Assembly (NCBI GenBank): GCA_015521685.1
Contig: WANT01000035.1
Span: forward strand, 1-43,190
From: Aeropyrum sp.
Lineage (GTDB): Archaea > Thermoproteota > Thermoprotei_A > Sulfolobales > Acidilobaceae
Direction of reading: 5' to 3'
DNA: 43,190 nt
This document shows positions 33,265 to 42,228 of this stretch, piece by piece. The position numbers were made by a program, and so were the translations under genes. Numbering within the stretch: the stretch's first letter is position 1; each line of letters begins with the position of its first letter. The notes beneath the pieces were generated by a model. That model was not told the DNA's origin, did not search any database, and saw only the letters and a program-made list of their open reading frames with translations.

Positions 33265-33714
33265 CTAGCCGCTTACCTCCTTCACAGCTTTATTAAGGTA
33301 CAGCTCGATAATCTCCTTAGGCCTAACCCCCTCCAGGAACTCCTGATATACGACCTTTCCATTCTTCACTGCGAAAACTGCGATGGTAGGGCTCGAGGAG
33401 ATCTTGAAGGCTTCAAAACTCTTTGACGCGGCCTCAGAGTTGCAGTTCTGAGTGAACCAGTCACACAGAACTACCACAAACTTTACGCCACCCCTCCCAC
33501 CATGCTTCTTAACGACGTCGAGCCAGTAGTGGTCCTGTAGCCGGCAGGCCGGGCAAAGCGCGTTGTCAAAGTAGACAAGCACCACACCCTCCCCCAGCTC
33601 CTCGGGCTTGATAGGATCTCCACCATCCCTCAATAGCCTCCACTCACCCGACCCACCATCGTAAACGTAAATCCCATGCTTCGAACCGGGACCCGGCACT
33701 CTACCCCTTACCAT
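33265..33714 (-). CDS. Thioredoxin-fold protein with CPAC motif
   Basis: The 149-residue protein has the thioredoxin pattern: VVLVYFDNALCPACRLQDHYWL with redox pair Cys-Pro-Ala-Cys, VKFVVVLCDWF, a cis-Pro region SSPTIAVFAVKNGKVVYQEFLEG, and a final helix. It carries no signal peptide or membrane anchor, so it probably acts in the cytoplasm. The N-terminal 40 residues (GRVPGPGSKHGIYVYDGGSGEW) are an unusual Gly-rich extension. The start is ATG 33714. It is a single gene, convergent with the zinc-finger gene. Confidence 0.85.
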   Translation of the reverse strand: MVRGRVPGPGSKHGIYVYDGGSGEWRLLRDGGDPIKPEELGEGVVLVYFDNALCPACRLQDHYWLDVVKKHGGRGGVKFVVVLCDWFTQNCNSEAASKSFEAFKISSSPTIAVFAVKNGKVVYQEFLEGVRPKEIIELYLNKAVKEVSG

Positions 33715-33920
33715 GCCCTAACACCTTCCACTTCTAAATTTGAAGCGACAACTATAAACCATACAGAGGCTTCCAACGATTAACACCTAGCTATGAAGCC
33801 CTAAGGGCCTCAGAACCAGCTCCATAGCCGATATGAGACCCCATTAAAAACCTTACAAGTCAGGGCCTCCGGATGAAATTGTTCGGCGCTACCGAGCACA
33901 CAGCGTTGAGGACCACCGGG

Positions 33921-34682
33921 TTATGAGACGGAGGCCTCACTAGGGAAGAGTTTCCCCTCTAGGTCTGAGATAAATTTCTCGCTGATCTTCTCATATCTCT
34001 CTAGGCTTCCCACGTCAAACCAGGGTCCGTCGTAGTAGTAAGCATAGACTTCCGCCTCCCCCGCCATCCTAGGCATAAGGTCTCCCATAATATCGAAGCT
34101 TGTGCCTAGATGTTTGGAGTGCTCCATGAAGGATGACTTCTTGAATACCGCCATTCCTATGAACACCCTTAAGTCCACCCAGGGCTTCTCGACTACACCA
34201 ACCACCTTTCCGCCCTCACCTATATCCACAACACCCACCGGAACCTGGTACCTCCTCGCGATTGTGAGGGTTGCGTCAGCCCCCATGTCAAGGTGGCTAT
34301 AGTATAAGTCTGCTACGTCGACTACACTTAGTATGTCTCCATACCATACAAGGAAGTCGGTTGAATCCACGAGCCCTTCCTTCAGCGCCTTAAGCACAGC
34401 TCCTCCTGTATCTTTGTACTTATCATCATCTATGCTGTACTTTATTTCGACACCGTAGCGTTCCCCAGAGCCGAAGTAATTATATATATATTTCCACTTG
34501 TAGCCTACAAGCAAGACTATTCTCTTGAATCCACCCTCAGCAAGGATCCTAACTATGAACTCGAGTATTGGTTTCTCTGTGTTACCTATAGGTATCATGG
34601 GCTTGGGGATCAGATCTGTGTATGGCCTAAACCTCCTCCCCTTACCCCCAGCGAGCACTAGGGCTGTTCTATCCTGGGGCAT
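33921..34682 (-). CDS. Sugar-phosphate nucleotidyltransferase
   Basis: About 253 residues. The N-terminal signature ALVLAGGKGRRFRPYTDLIPKPMIPIGN, then YGDILSVVDVADL (metal Asp) and GVVEKPW, are those of the RfbA/GlmU/mannose-1-phosphate guanylyltransferase fold. There is no C-terminal left-handed beta-helix, so it is a single-domain transferase. It makes an NDP-sugar for glycan or S-layer glycosylation; base and sugar cannot be told. I chose ATG 34682; TTG 34691 is in frame upstream. It sits about 100 bases downstream of the dephospho-CoA kinase gene. Confidence 0.88.
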   Translation of the reverse strand: MPQDRTALVLAGGKGRRFRPYTDLIPKPMIPIGNTEKPILEFIVRILAEGGFKRIVLLVGYKWKYIYNYFGSGERYGVEIKYSIDDDKYKDTGGAVLKALKEGLVDSTDFLVWYGDILSVVDVADLYYSHLDMGADATLTIARRYQVPVGVVDIGEGGKVVGVVEKPWVDLRVFIGMAVFKKSSFMEHSKHLGTSFDIMGDLMPRMAGEAEVYAYYYDGPWFDVGSLERYEKISEKFISDLEGKLFPSEASVS

Positions 34683-34780
34683 GCATATCAACCCGGAATT
34701 GCTACAACAATTCTAATCTTTCCTCTTTCCTTTATACTTTTCATCATCCAGTAAGATAAGCGGTAACTCCTCATCCAATT

Positions 34781-35323
34781 CTATCTTAGTCCAGGCACGA
34801 GTCCAATCCAACTAAAGCTTATAGGGTTTCCGGCCATCCTAGGCTTAACTATAACGCCTCCAACCTCTGGAATCCCAAACACCACTGGCCAGCCTCGATA
34901 AGGCGAGCATAATATGGCTGGAAGAGCCAGCAGGTCCTCCTCGCCGTGAACCTCTACTTCATAAAAGCCCCCCTCTGCCATGAGCTCGCATATAGTGTAG
35001 GCCGCATCCAAGGCGATCCCCCCAGGAGTATTATAGATCTCTATCCTCTGGAATCCAGGTGGAGTGTCAACGGGACCAGTTGTGCTCCTCCTAGTCAATC
35101 CATCATAAACAAGGATAAGCTCATTGAAAGATTTCAATCTATGAGCCTCTAGGCACAGTCTAGACACATAATCGCCGACACACACAGCTCTAACTAGATC
35201 CATGAGTCCTCTAGTGAAGGAAGCTCCGCTGAGGGGGGGTGAGGGAGAGGCTGATAATGTCGGCCTCAGTTTATCAGGCAGAAGGAGGTATGGTCTGCCA
35301 CGCAAGAGCCTGGATTCCTCCAA
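34781..35323 (-). CDS. GTP-dependent dephospho-CoA kinase (DUF359 family)
   Basis: The 180-residue protein has the family pattern: LRPTLSASP start, LILVYDGLTRRSTTG (equivalent to the DGxTxR motif), GGIALDAAYTICELM, EVEVHGEEDLLALPAILCSPYRGWPVVFGIPEVGGVIVK. It catalyses the last step of CoA synthesis in archaea using GTP. It follows spt4 by 20 bases, a gene order typical of archaeal rpo7-spt4 clusters. The start is TTG 35323. Confidence 0.88.
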   Translation of the reverse strand: MEESRLLRGRPYLLLPDKLRPTLSASPSPPLSGASFTRGLMDLVRAVCVGDYVSRLCLEAHRLKSFNELILVYDGLTRRSTTGPVDTPPGFQRIEIYNTPGGIALDAAYTICELMAEGGFYEVEVHGEEDLLALPAILCSPYRGWPVVFGIPEVGGVIVKPRMAGNPISFSWIGLVPGLR

Positions 35324-35343
35324 CCCTCATCTCATCTATAACT

Positions 35344-35586
35344 CTATCCTCCTCCCCTGACCACCACTTTTTTTCCTATCATGATCGCCTTCATCGCGGG
35401 CTTATCTATGGAGAACTCTTTAGCGAGAAGCGAGTTCTCTGGATCCAGTACAATTATGATTCCACTCCAGTTCTCGCTCAGCTGTGAGGACCCGCATTCG
35501 GGGCAAACCTGCGTGCCCTTAGGCAATAAGGCTCCACAGTTTTTACATGCTATAAAGCTCGAGGACCTCCCGCCCTTCCTGGCCAA
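35344..35586 (-). CDS. spt4: Transcription elongation factor Spt4
   Basis: The 80-residue protein has the zinc ribbon CKNCG...CPECG near its start, then SENWSGIIIVLDPENSLLAKEFSIDKPAMKAIMIGKK, the classic archaeal Spt4 (formerly RpoE2) sequence. It pairs with Spt5 to keep RNA polymerase processive. I chose TTG 35586 because GGAGG lies 10 bases upstream and the product MARKGGRSSSFIACKNCG matches the family N-terminus. A GTG at 35631 would add 15 residues inside rpo7. The C-terminus has a glycine/basic tail (VVVRGGG). Confidence 0.93.
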   Translation of the reverse strand: MARKGGRSSSFIACKNCGALLPKGTQVCPECGSSQLSENWSGIIIVLDPENSLLAKEFSIDKPAMKAIMIGKKVVVRGGG

Positions 35587-35596
35587 CGATGCACAC

Positions 35597-35601
35597 CCTC
35601 C
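35597..35601 (-). promoter_or_regulatory. Ribosome-binding site deciding the spt4 start
   Basis: GGAGG on the minus strand, overlapping the rpo7 stop codon, lies 10 bases before TTG 35586. It supports internal initiation of spt4 within a shared transcript. Confidence 0.65.
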
Positions 35602-36212
35602 TACCTTTTCGCCGCTTGAGGCTTCAGCCACTCTTCCTTACCGAGATATGGCTGTCTCATAGTAAGCCCTATACCCATAACTTGAGCTGTCCGGCTGGGT
35701 TTCGTCACGTGGGTCACCCTCGCCCTCACTATATCTCCTACCCTGACCTCCCTCTTACTGGCAACACCGATAAAACCCGACTTATCCGGCATTAACTCCA
35801 CATTCTCGTCCATAATCTGACTTCTGTGGACCTTGCCATCAACGGGTCCCAGGTTTACAACGAGGCCGAATTCGTCGACTCTCGTGACGATACCCTTAAC
35901 CAGCTCCTGTATTACCGGTTTGAAGGCTAACACCCTATACCTGACTGGGTAGTAGACTGCAGGGTCTCCGCCCAGAGGAGGTATGACTCCGTCTCCAACG
36001 ATCTTGGCTTCCAATACAGCGACAATGATCCCCAGGTCCTCGTCTATCCTGCCCTCCAGCCCCCTCAGCTTATCTAGCGCTGCCTCATCGAGGTCCTCGC
36101 CGATCTCCTTGGGATCCAGACCTATCCACTCCTCGACTAGATACTCGTAATACAATAACTTTACACCCCTACCCCGGAGGAAGTCCCGACTGTCTTTCAC
36201 ATTATTTGCCAC
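35601..36212 (-). CDS. rpo7: DNA-directed RNA polymerase subunit Rpo7 (RpoE')
   Basis: The 203-residue protein has the Rpb7/RpoE' layout: an N-terminal tip domain (LEGRIDEDLGIIVAVLEAKIVGDGVIPPLGGDPAVYYPVRYRVLAFKP) and a C-terminal S1/OB RNA-binding domain (GIVTRVDEFGLVVNLGPVDGKVHRSQIMDE, RVGDIVRARVTHVTKPSR). With Rpo4 it forms the stalk of RNA polymerase. GTG 36212 gives about 16 residues ahead of VKLLYYEYLVEEW where homologues begin; GTG 36200 is another option. First gene of the rpo7-spt4-dephospho-CoA kinase run. Confidence 0.94.
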   Translation of the reverse strand: MANNVKDSRDFLRGRGVKLLYYEYLVEEWIGLDPKEIGEDLDEAALDKLRGLEGRIDEDLGIIVAVLEAKIVGDGVIPPLGGDPAVYYPVRYRVLAFKPVIQELVKGIVTRVDEFGLVVNLGPVDGKVHRSQIMDENVELMPDKSGFIGVASKREVRVGDIVRARVTHVTKPSRTAQVMGIGLTMRQPYLGKEEWLKPQAAKR

Positions 36213-36240
36213 TAAGCCTATTTTACCTTAAAGCAACCAC

Positions 36241-36504
36241 TCATCCAGCCTTCCCACCAGAGGCGTAGCCCGACTTGAGCTTCCTGATAATATCTGAGAG
36301 AGGAATTTCGACAGGACAAACCTCATCACACCTACCACAACCCAGGCAAAGGTAGCTCAGCTCTCCCGCTAGCCTCTCCCCTAAAGTTATAGCAGTCCAT
36401 CCCATCCCCATAGGCCCGCCGTAGACTGGGCCTCCCCAGAGATTCGCTGTCTGGAGGAACACCGGACATTCAAACTGGCATCTACCGCATCTCACACACC
36501 TCAA
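36241..36504 (-). CDS. 2x[4Fe-4S] ferredoxin-like partner of the LUD protein
   Basis: The 87-residue protein has two cluster motifs: CVRCGRCQFECP (Cys3-6-9-13) and CLGCGRCDEVCP. The spacer GPVYGGPMGMGWTAITLGE is the same region found between the two clusters in LutB. It corresponds to the C-terminal Fe-S half of LutB. The TTG start (36504) overlaps the LUD stop by 4 bases (TTGA), so the two are translationally coupled. The pair probably belongs to an L-lactate or related hydroxyacid oxidation complex; no LutA/LutC or glycolate-oxidase-like gene is in the window. Confidence 0.85.
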   Translation of the reverse strand: MRCVRCGRCQFECPVFLQTANLWGGPVYGGPMGMGWTAITLGERLAGELSYLCLGCGRCDEVCPVEIPLSDIIRKLKSGYASGGKAG

Positions 36505-37442
36505 CTGCTCATGTAGAAAGGGTGGCTAGAAGCACTCATCCTACCATTGTCTAACAGAACGACGTGCAGCTCTCTAGGCCCGTGGGCTCCATGAACTTTA
36601 ATCTGCTCTATATCGCCGGTGGCGGAGGGGCCAGATATGAGTGAGATATAGGTTGGAGGCCAGAAGCCAGCATAGGCGGCCTGAACGAGAGCCACATCTA
36701 TAGCATCCCATATTGTAGGGACTATCTTGTCGATAGGGGCTATCGCCACATGCTTCTCAGGTGTAGACGAAACCATCCTGATGTTGCCCTCGTTCTCAAC
36801 AAGAACTAGAGTCCCCGTATCAGCAGCCAGAGAGTTACATCCACTAATTCCGACGTCAGCCTTGAAGAACTTCTCCCTGAGAAACCTTCTTACGGCGTAG
36901 ACCATACCCTCAACATCCCTAGGGTCCAGTTCTATCCCCAGCTTGTCCCTAATTATCCTAGCAGCCCTCTCCCTCGTCATGTGTATGGCCGGGGCAACCG
37001 TGTGCATAGGTTTCCTGCCCTCAAGAGCGACGAGAAGCTGGCCTAGATCCGTTTCCCAAACCTCGTTGTCCAGGGCCTCGAGATGTCTCCTCAAGTCAAT
37101 CTCCTCGGCAGCCATGCTCTTAGACATCACGACGGTCTTACCCCTACCAACTATCTTAGAAACTATCTCCCTAGCGTCCTCCGCTGTCTCTGCGTAATAG
37201 ACTCTCGCACCGTTCCTCTCCAGACTCCTCGCAGCCTTATCCACGAGGTCTGCTAACATTCTGACGCTATCTCTCTTAACACGCGCTACACGCTTTGCCT
37301 TTTCAACCAAAATTGGATTAGACTCGAGAATCTCCCTGACCTTCTTTTGATTATTTATGCCGCTCTTCCTCAACCCCTCCTGAAAGTCTGCGTCGCCCAG
37401 AGCCTCCAAGATCTCTTCTAGAATATCATCTAGCCCTCCCAC
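36501..37442 (-). CDS. LUD-domain protein (N-terminal half of LutB)
   Basis: The 313-residue protein matches the LUD (lactate utilisation domain) part of LutB/YkgF. Matching segments are ARVYYAETAEDAREIVSKIV, KTVVMSKSMAAEEIDLRRHLE, VWETDLGQLLVAL, ADVGISGCNSLAADTGTLVLVENEGNIRMVSSTPEKHVAIAPIDKIVP, and SLISGPSATGDIEQIKVHGAHGPRELHVVLLDNGR. Usual LutB proteins fuse this to a ferredoxin domain; here the latter is a separate overlapping gene. The start is GTG 37442. The 180-base upstream region holds short AGCCG/CGGCT hairpins but no gene. Confidence 0.87.
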   Translation of the reverse strand: MGGLDDILEEILEALGDADFQEGLRKSGINNQKKVREILESNPILVEKAKRVARVKRDSVRMLADLVDKAARSLERNGARVYYAETAEDAREIVSKIVGRGKTVVMSKSMAAEEIDLRRHLEALDNEVWETDLGQLLVALEGRKPMHTVAPAIHMTRERAARIIRDKLGIELDPRDVEGMVYAVRRFLREKFFKADVGISGCNSLAADTGTLVLVENEGNIRMVSSTPEKHVAIAPIDKIVPTIWDAIDVALVQAAYAGFWPPTYISLISGPSATGDIEQIKVHGAHGPRELHVVLLDNGRMSASSHPFYMSS

Positions 37443-37624
37443 TAGTTACACCCTAACTTAACTAATAGTCGCCTCCCAGATAGATATTTGAACTTAAGTG
37501 TTGAGACAGCGGCAGCTAAGCAAACCTATGCAGATAGCCGCGCTTTTACGGCAAGGATAGCCGCACTTCGGCTTTAAACACGAATTCCATTAGTATTGAG
37601 CGGAGGTCATGGTTCCCTTATCCC

Positions 37625-40006
37625 TTATTCTCTAAGCTCCTGAGCCACGTTGAGCCTACGTAGCTGAATCCATATAGCTATTACACCTGAAATAACGCCC
37701 ACTGCCAGAGCAACCATGAGGTTATCCGGGGCTAGAACAGTTCTCGGATCTAGGACAGGCTCAATATAGCCTACCGCAAGGGCGCTTCTCGAGGCTACGA
37801 GCCTTGATATCAGTGTTGCTAGGATGTATGCTGGTAAGGCTGAAGCTGCGACTGCTATTGTCAAGCCTATTAGATAGCCTCCAACAATCCATCTCTTAGG
37901 AGTTCCCAATGCTATGAGTACTGCGTTCTCCTTAGACCTTGTAGAGGAGTCTACTGCTATCATAGAAGCCACACTTATCCCCGCTGCTAAGGAAGCCAGG
38001 ACTAGTATACCCCCTAAGATACCCGATAACAGTATTGAGAGGACGTTGAAGGCGTCAACGAGCTCCTCTCTAGTGATAACCTCCAGCACGCTGACAAACC
38101 CATACTCCTTCAACGCCTCCCTGATGTCGCCACCTATGGATTCCGAGTCAACGCCCTCCACCAAATCTATGTGGGCCGTAGCGCTAAGGAGGCCTGGTGT
38201 TCCGGCATGCTCGGCATAGAAGTTTGGCGTTACTAGTGCGTAGAAGCCGTTGGCTAGCCTAGAGTAGCTCACGCCAGTTATCGTAATAACCACACTCCGG
38301 CCCTCAAGGTTTAGGGATATGCTGTCGCCCACTCCCACACCTAGCAGACTTGCCAGTGACCTGCTTATAACGGCCTCTCCACCACTCTCGGGATACCTTC
38401 CCTCTTCCAGAGGAAACGCTGTCTCCGGGTTGCCGTGAGTATAAGTAACTAAAGTGAAGAACTCGTTTAGACCTAGAGCATCTATATATTCCTCCGAGGA
38501 TATTATAGTGTAACCCTCTACATATTCTCCCGCCGCAGATATTACCGCTTCCTCGAGAACGCTGGCAACACTCGACGGCGGCGTGAATGTTATGCTCTCA
38601 ACCGATATGAAGAGATCCGGAGGCATCCTCTCAGAGTAGGTGTATATTATCTCGTCGACACCAGCTGATAGGGCAGACATGCTACCCGCAATCCCCCAAA
38701 CCACCGCTAGTGCTAGAGCCAGGCCCACTATTTTCCAAGGCCTCGAGAGGGCGTCCCTAAACCCAGAAAGTAGGCTCAGCGGTGTTGGAAGCGTCAATCT
38801 AGGCGGTACCAGCTGGATTGGAAGCTCCGCGCTTCTCAAGGCTCCAACGATATCAAGCCTCATCATGATACCTATAGGAGCGAGCCCACCCAGTACAACT
38901 CCGGCTAACGCAAGCCCCGACACTTGGGCTAGAACGCTTCGCGGCACCACGAATCCGTAAGACTCGTAGAGCAGCCTAGCGATTTCAGCGTCACCTACGA
39001 ATATACTAGTATAGACCGCCTCACTGGCCAGCAATACGGTTAGAACTCCGAGAGCAGACCCTAGTACGCCCCACACCAGCCAGGGGGTTAGGAACAGTAC
39101 TCCCACCTCGCGCGCTCCTGCACCCTGAGCCCTTAGCACCGCGACCATTCTGGACTCCCTAACCGCCATGGCGGTTCCAGCAGCAGCAGGAAGTATAAAT
39201 AGGAGGACATAGAGAGCTGCGCTTGGAACGGTGAATATGCTATGAGCGCCCTTAAGGAGGACTACTATCGGATTCTCGTCAGGCCTCATAACCGAGTAGC
39301 TAACTACAACACCTCCACCCATCTCGAGGCGCTCTACCACAGCCTCAGCTATCGACTCTAACTCCGCCTCCTCCGGATTCTCGGCGAATATTGCAACCAT
39401 AGTGTACATGCCCCCCGTTAGCCTATCCATAACCTCTTCGCTGACCACTACAGCGACTCTACGGCCAGCGAGCCACTCATACCCCCAGGAGACGCCAACT
39501 ACATCCGCCTCAATAATGATCGGCTCTCCGTCGAGCGAGAAGGCAATTAGCCTAACACTAGTTCCTAGGAGATCCTTTAGCTCTTCAAGGGGTGCCCCGC
39601 TAAGGGCCCAGTACAATATTATTTCGTCTTCCCCTTTAGGCTGCATACCCTCAAGATCCTTGACCTTAACGCTATCCCAGTATGCCGTCGATACGAGGCC
39701 CACAAGAAACTCTTCTTCCTCGGTTTGGAGAGACGACGCTGGCAGGACTTTGTACGCCTCTACTCGCTCAACTCCTCTAAGATCCCCCAGACTATCTATA
39801 GAATCCTCAGGGAAGGCGCCGAGCACTATAACATCTCCAATCCTATTCCTAATCTGAGAGGAAACGTGGTTCTCCATGTTACTGGTTATGACTAGTGACA
39901 CTCCTAATAGTGACACAGATAGCCACACAATTACAGTTAAGGAGAGTCCCTCAAGAAGCCTTCTCCGGGCGCTCCTCAACCCAGCTTTGAATAAGCTCGC
40001 ACTCAA
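37625..40006 (-). CDS. MacB/FtsX-type ABC transporter permease (two FtsX domains)
   Basis: The 793-residue protein has an N-terminal membrane helix (about 18-40), a large extracytoplasmic domain, a first FtsX-type three-helix bundle (about 265-385), a central membrane helix near 430, a second extracytoplasmic domain (about 450-640) and a second FtsX bundle (about 650-790) containing ILVLASLAAGISVASMIAVDSSTRSKENAVLIALGTPKRWIVGGYLIG. This duplicated architecture is typical of single-chain permeases working with LolD-type ATPases as mechanotransmitters or exporters of lipids, peptides or drugs. Its ATG overlaps the ATPase stop by 4 bases. Confidence 0.88.
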   Translation of the reverse strand: MSASLFKAGLRSARRRLLEGLSLTVIVWLSVSLLGVSLVITSNMENHVSSQIRNRIGDVIVLGAFPEDSIDSLGDLRGVERVEAYKVLPASSLQTEEEEFLVGLVSTAYWDSVKVKDLEGMQPKGEDEIILYWALSGAPLEELKDLLGTSVRLIAFSLDGEPIIIEADVVGVSWGYEWLAGRRVAVVVSEEVMDRLTGGMYTMVAIFAENPEEAELESIAEAVVERLEMGGGVVVSYSVMRPDENPIVVLLKGAHSIFTVPSAALYVLLFILPAAAGTAMAVRESRMVAVLRAQGAGAREVGVLFLTPWLVWGVLGSALGVLTVLLASEAVYTSIFVGDAEIARLLYESYGFVVPRSVLAQVSGLALAGVVLGGLAPIGIMMRLDIVGALRSAELPIQLVPPRLTLPTPLSLLSGFRDALSRPWKIVGLALALAVVWGIAGSMSALSAGVDEIIYTYSERMPPDLFISVESITFTPPSSVASVLEEAVISAAGEYVEGYTIISSEEYIDALGLNEFFTLVTYTHGNPETAFPLEEGRYPESGGEAVISRSLASLLGVGVGDSISLNLEGRSVVITITGVSYSRLANGFYALVTPNFYAEHAGTPGLLSATAHIDLVEGVDSESIGGDIREALKEYGFVSVLEVITREELVDAFNVLSILLSGILGGILVLASLAAGISVASMIAVDSSTRSKENAVLIALGTPKRWIVGGYLIGLTIAVAASALPAYILATLISRLVASRSALAVGYIEPVLDPRTVLAPDNLMVALAVGVISGVIAIWIQLRRLNVAQELRE

Positions 40007-40695
40007 CCCCCACCACCGTCTACAACCTCGCCGTCCCTAATTCTCACCACTCTATCCGCAATCTTTGCTAAGGAAGGATCGTGGGTTGCGTAGACTACCG
40101 TTGCGCCTCTCTCCGTCGCCGCTTTGAGCAGGCTAACCACTCTCTCCTTGTTAGCGGTATCTAAATTAGCTGTTGGCTCATCTGCTAGAACTAGCAGGGG
40201 CTCAGGTCCTAGCGCCCTAGCTAGAGCCACCCTTTGCTGCTCGCCGCCACTAAGCTCCCCCGGAAATCGGTCCTCCTTTCCCTTAAGACCGACAAACTCT
40301 AGGAGCTCCTTCGCCCTCCTAATCCTTTCACTCCTCTCTTTAGGCCTGCCCGCAAGCTCCATACCCAAAAGCACGTTCTCAAGAGCTGTAAGCGTTGGCA
40401 TGAGGTGGAAAAATTGGAAGACAAAACCTACATTCCTACGCCTCCATGCCGCCCTCCTGCCTCCTGGGAGTGACGATACTCTCACGCCATCCACTATAAC
40501 CTCCCCCTCGTCGGGGATCTCCACCCCGCCTAGGATCATCAGCAATACGCTTTTCCCGCTCCCGCTTGGCCCTACGACAGCTAGCAGCTCTCCCCTTCTC
40601 ACTTCAAGTGACACTCCTTTCAGAGCTGCTATACGACCCTCTCCCCTACCATACCATTTCCACAGACCTTCTGCTCTAGCTAGAACGCTATTCAA
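40003..40695 (-). CDS. ABC transporter ATP-binding protein (MacB/LolD type)
   Basis: The 230-residue protein has Walker A GPSGSGKS, a Q-loop in FVFQFFHLMPTLTALENVLLG, the signature ELSGGEQQRVALARALG, Walker B LLVLADEPTANLD and the switch His in YATHDPSLA. NVLLGMELAG and the short form place it in the LolD/MacB/FtsE group. It pairs with the 793-residue permease, which overlaps its stop. The upstream 200 bases are AT-rich, with TTTAATTTATATCC on the minus strand as a likely TATA region. Confidence 0.93.
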   Translation of the reverse strand: MNSVLARAEGLWKWYGRGEGRIAALKGVSLEVRRGELLAVVGPSGSGKSVLLMILGGVEIPDEGEVIVDGVRVSSLPGGRRAAWRRRNVGFVFQFFHLMPTLTALENVLLGMELAGRPKERSERIRRAKELLEFVGLKGKEDRFPGELSGGEQQRVALARALGPEPLLVLADEPTANLDTANKERVVSLLKAATERGATVVYATHDPSLAKIADRVVRIRDGEVVDGGGG

Positions 40696-40894
40696 ATAGG
40701 CCTACACCAAATCAGCAATCGTATTCCCAAATAGGATATAAATTAAATTGTAATAAATTATAGATAGGTTTCCGATTCTTTTATTTTAACCTCACTATCA
40801 CTATAAATGCTATTGAGAGTCCTAGAACATAAAAAATTATAACTTGAATATTGATGAAACATCTAGACTATACTAATTACCGCCAGCCGCCAAA

Positions 40895-41623
40895 CTACTC
40901 ACCTGTGTCCCCATGCAGGCCTATACTAGCCACTCCAACGGCTACGGCTATCACAATAAAGCCGCTCAGCACCATGGAAGCCCCTTGTACTCGGATCCCC
41001 GCTTCTCCCGAGATCATTAGTCTAAGCATCAACGCTAGAACTGGCGTTAAGACCGCTAGAATGGACAGCAGCGAAAGTACTACTGCTCTAAGCTTCAGGC
41101 CCAGAGTACCTATAATGAGCAGGACTATTCCCCCAAAGAACACTAAATAAGTTGCAAATATAACAACCTGTAAAACCCTCACGGCCTCTCTGCTAGTCAA
41201 CAGGCTCTGGAGCGAGAACGTATACATTATTAATCTCGTAGCTAGCAGTATTTCGATTATCGAGGTTCCACCAATAACAACAGCTGCCAGTAGCGTGCCA
41301 ACTGCACCAATCCTGGCAAGACCCCTCAACTCTAAAGCCAGTATAAGCGACGCTACTATAAGGGCTGGAACAACTATAAATAGCATTATAGTTTCGCGAA
41401 TCACGAAAAACGTTCTAAGCGCTCGCCACGCGACATCAAATCCTCCCATGATATAGAGCAATCCATTAACCACGAGGAGAAAGCCAATCACGCCTATTGC
41501 TCCGCCAAGAAGGATGAAGGATAGTCTTGGAGCCCGGTGCACCCGGTGCAATTGGTGCACCCTACCCATAATTCCTCGTCTATATCTGGTATATACCATG
41601 CTTACTATTAAGAATTTGTCCAC
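40895..41623 (-). CDS. Hypothetical polytopic membrane protein
   Basis: The 242-residue protein has about six or seven hydrophobic segments (for example FILLGGAIGVIGFLLVVNGLLYI, LFIVVPALIVASLILAL, VGTLLAAVVIGGTSIIEILLA, VVIFATYLVFFGGIVLLIIG). Conserved catalytic residues are not obvious. The first 35 residues are basic and include a His-rich repeat (VHQLHRVHR) encoded by a 9-base triplicate, so the real start may be the ATG at residue 19 or later. No family recognised. Confidence 0.55.
   Translation of the reverse strand: MDKFLIVSMVYTRYRRGIMGRVHQLHRVHRAPRLSFILLGGAIGVIGFLLVVNGLLYIMGGFDVAWRALRTFFVIRETIMLFIVVPALIVASLILALELRGLARIGAVGTLLAAVVIGGTSIIEILLATRLIMYTFSLQSLLTSREAVRVLQVVIFATYLVFFGGIVLLIIGTLGLKLRAVVLSLLSILAVLTPVLALMLRLMISGEAGIRVQGASMVLSGFIVIAVAVGVASIGLHGDTGE
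41536..41562. repeat. Triplicate 9-base repeat GGTGCANNN
   Basis: Three consecutive 9-mers read GGTGCACCC, GGTGCAATT and GGTGCACCC. In the minus-strand frame they encode the VHQ-LHR-VHR segment near the start of the membrane protein. GTGCAC is itself palindromic, so this could also be an operator if translation begins further downstream. Confidence 0.5.
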
Positions 41624-41658
41624 AAATGAATAAGTCTATTTCTTGAGATGGTCAGGTA

Positions 41659-42228
41659 ATGGTAGCGACGCCACATGTGCTAACAGCGGCGATACTCCTC
41701 TCGATTATAATGCCTCCGGCCCTGCTCTCATGGATTTCTCTGCATAGCCTCACTCTAAGAGCAAGACTAGCTGTATCACTCCTAATTATGGTATTCGTGG
41801 GGATGTTATTTATAACACCAGTCGCAAGCATCCTAGCCTCAATAATATCGACAGTATCCTTCAGCCTCCTATCCGTATATCTAGCCTCGCGCAAGCTTCC
41901 CTTGAGAGCCTCAACGATCATAGGCTTCGCCATCGCAGGCTTTACATTAGGCCTGTTCTCAGCTGCATTATGGCCTGGAGAGGCTACCTTCCATGTAAAC
42001 CCGGTGGGCTCTGAACTAGGTGACTATATATACGAGAGATCTATCAAGGCGCTAGGCGACGAGCGTTCGCCGCAAGCCCACCTCACTATACCCCTTCCCC
42101 TTAGGATACCCTGGGTCTACATACCCTCCTCAACCCTAGTATGGACAGTAATAGGACTATTCCTGGCAGCGACTCCTATGCACACGACAATAATGTCTCT
42201 GCTCAAGGATAGGCGTAAAACTCACTAA
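41659..42228 (+). CDS. Hypothetical membrane protein, about five membrane segments
   Basis: The 189-residue protein has hydrophobic stretches at about 6-25, 33-50, 52-70, 82-100 and 160-178 (ILLSIIMPPALLSWISL, SLLIMVFVGMLFIT, SILASIISTVSFSLLSVYLA, IIGFAIAGFTLGLFSAALW, VWTVIGLFLAATPM). The region 100-150 is soluble (PGEATFHVNPVGSELGDYIYERSIKALG). No family recognised. ATG 41659 follows GGT. It diverges from the 242-residue membrane protein. Confidence 0.55.
   Translation: MVATPHVLTAAILLSIIMPPALLSWISLHSLTLRARLAVSLLIMVFVGMLFITPVASILASIISTVSFSLLSVYLASRKLPLRASTIIGFAIAGFTLGLFSAALWPGEATFHVNPVGSELGDYIYERSIKALGDERSPQAHLTIPLPLRIPWVYIPSSTLVWTVIGLFLAATPMHTTIMSLLKDRRKTH

Noticed and set aside
40850-40880. 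TTGATGA on the plus strand as a possible C box
   Set aside because: No CTGA follows within 60 bases; the region is simply AT-rich.
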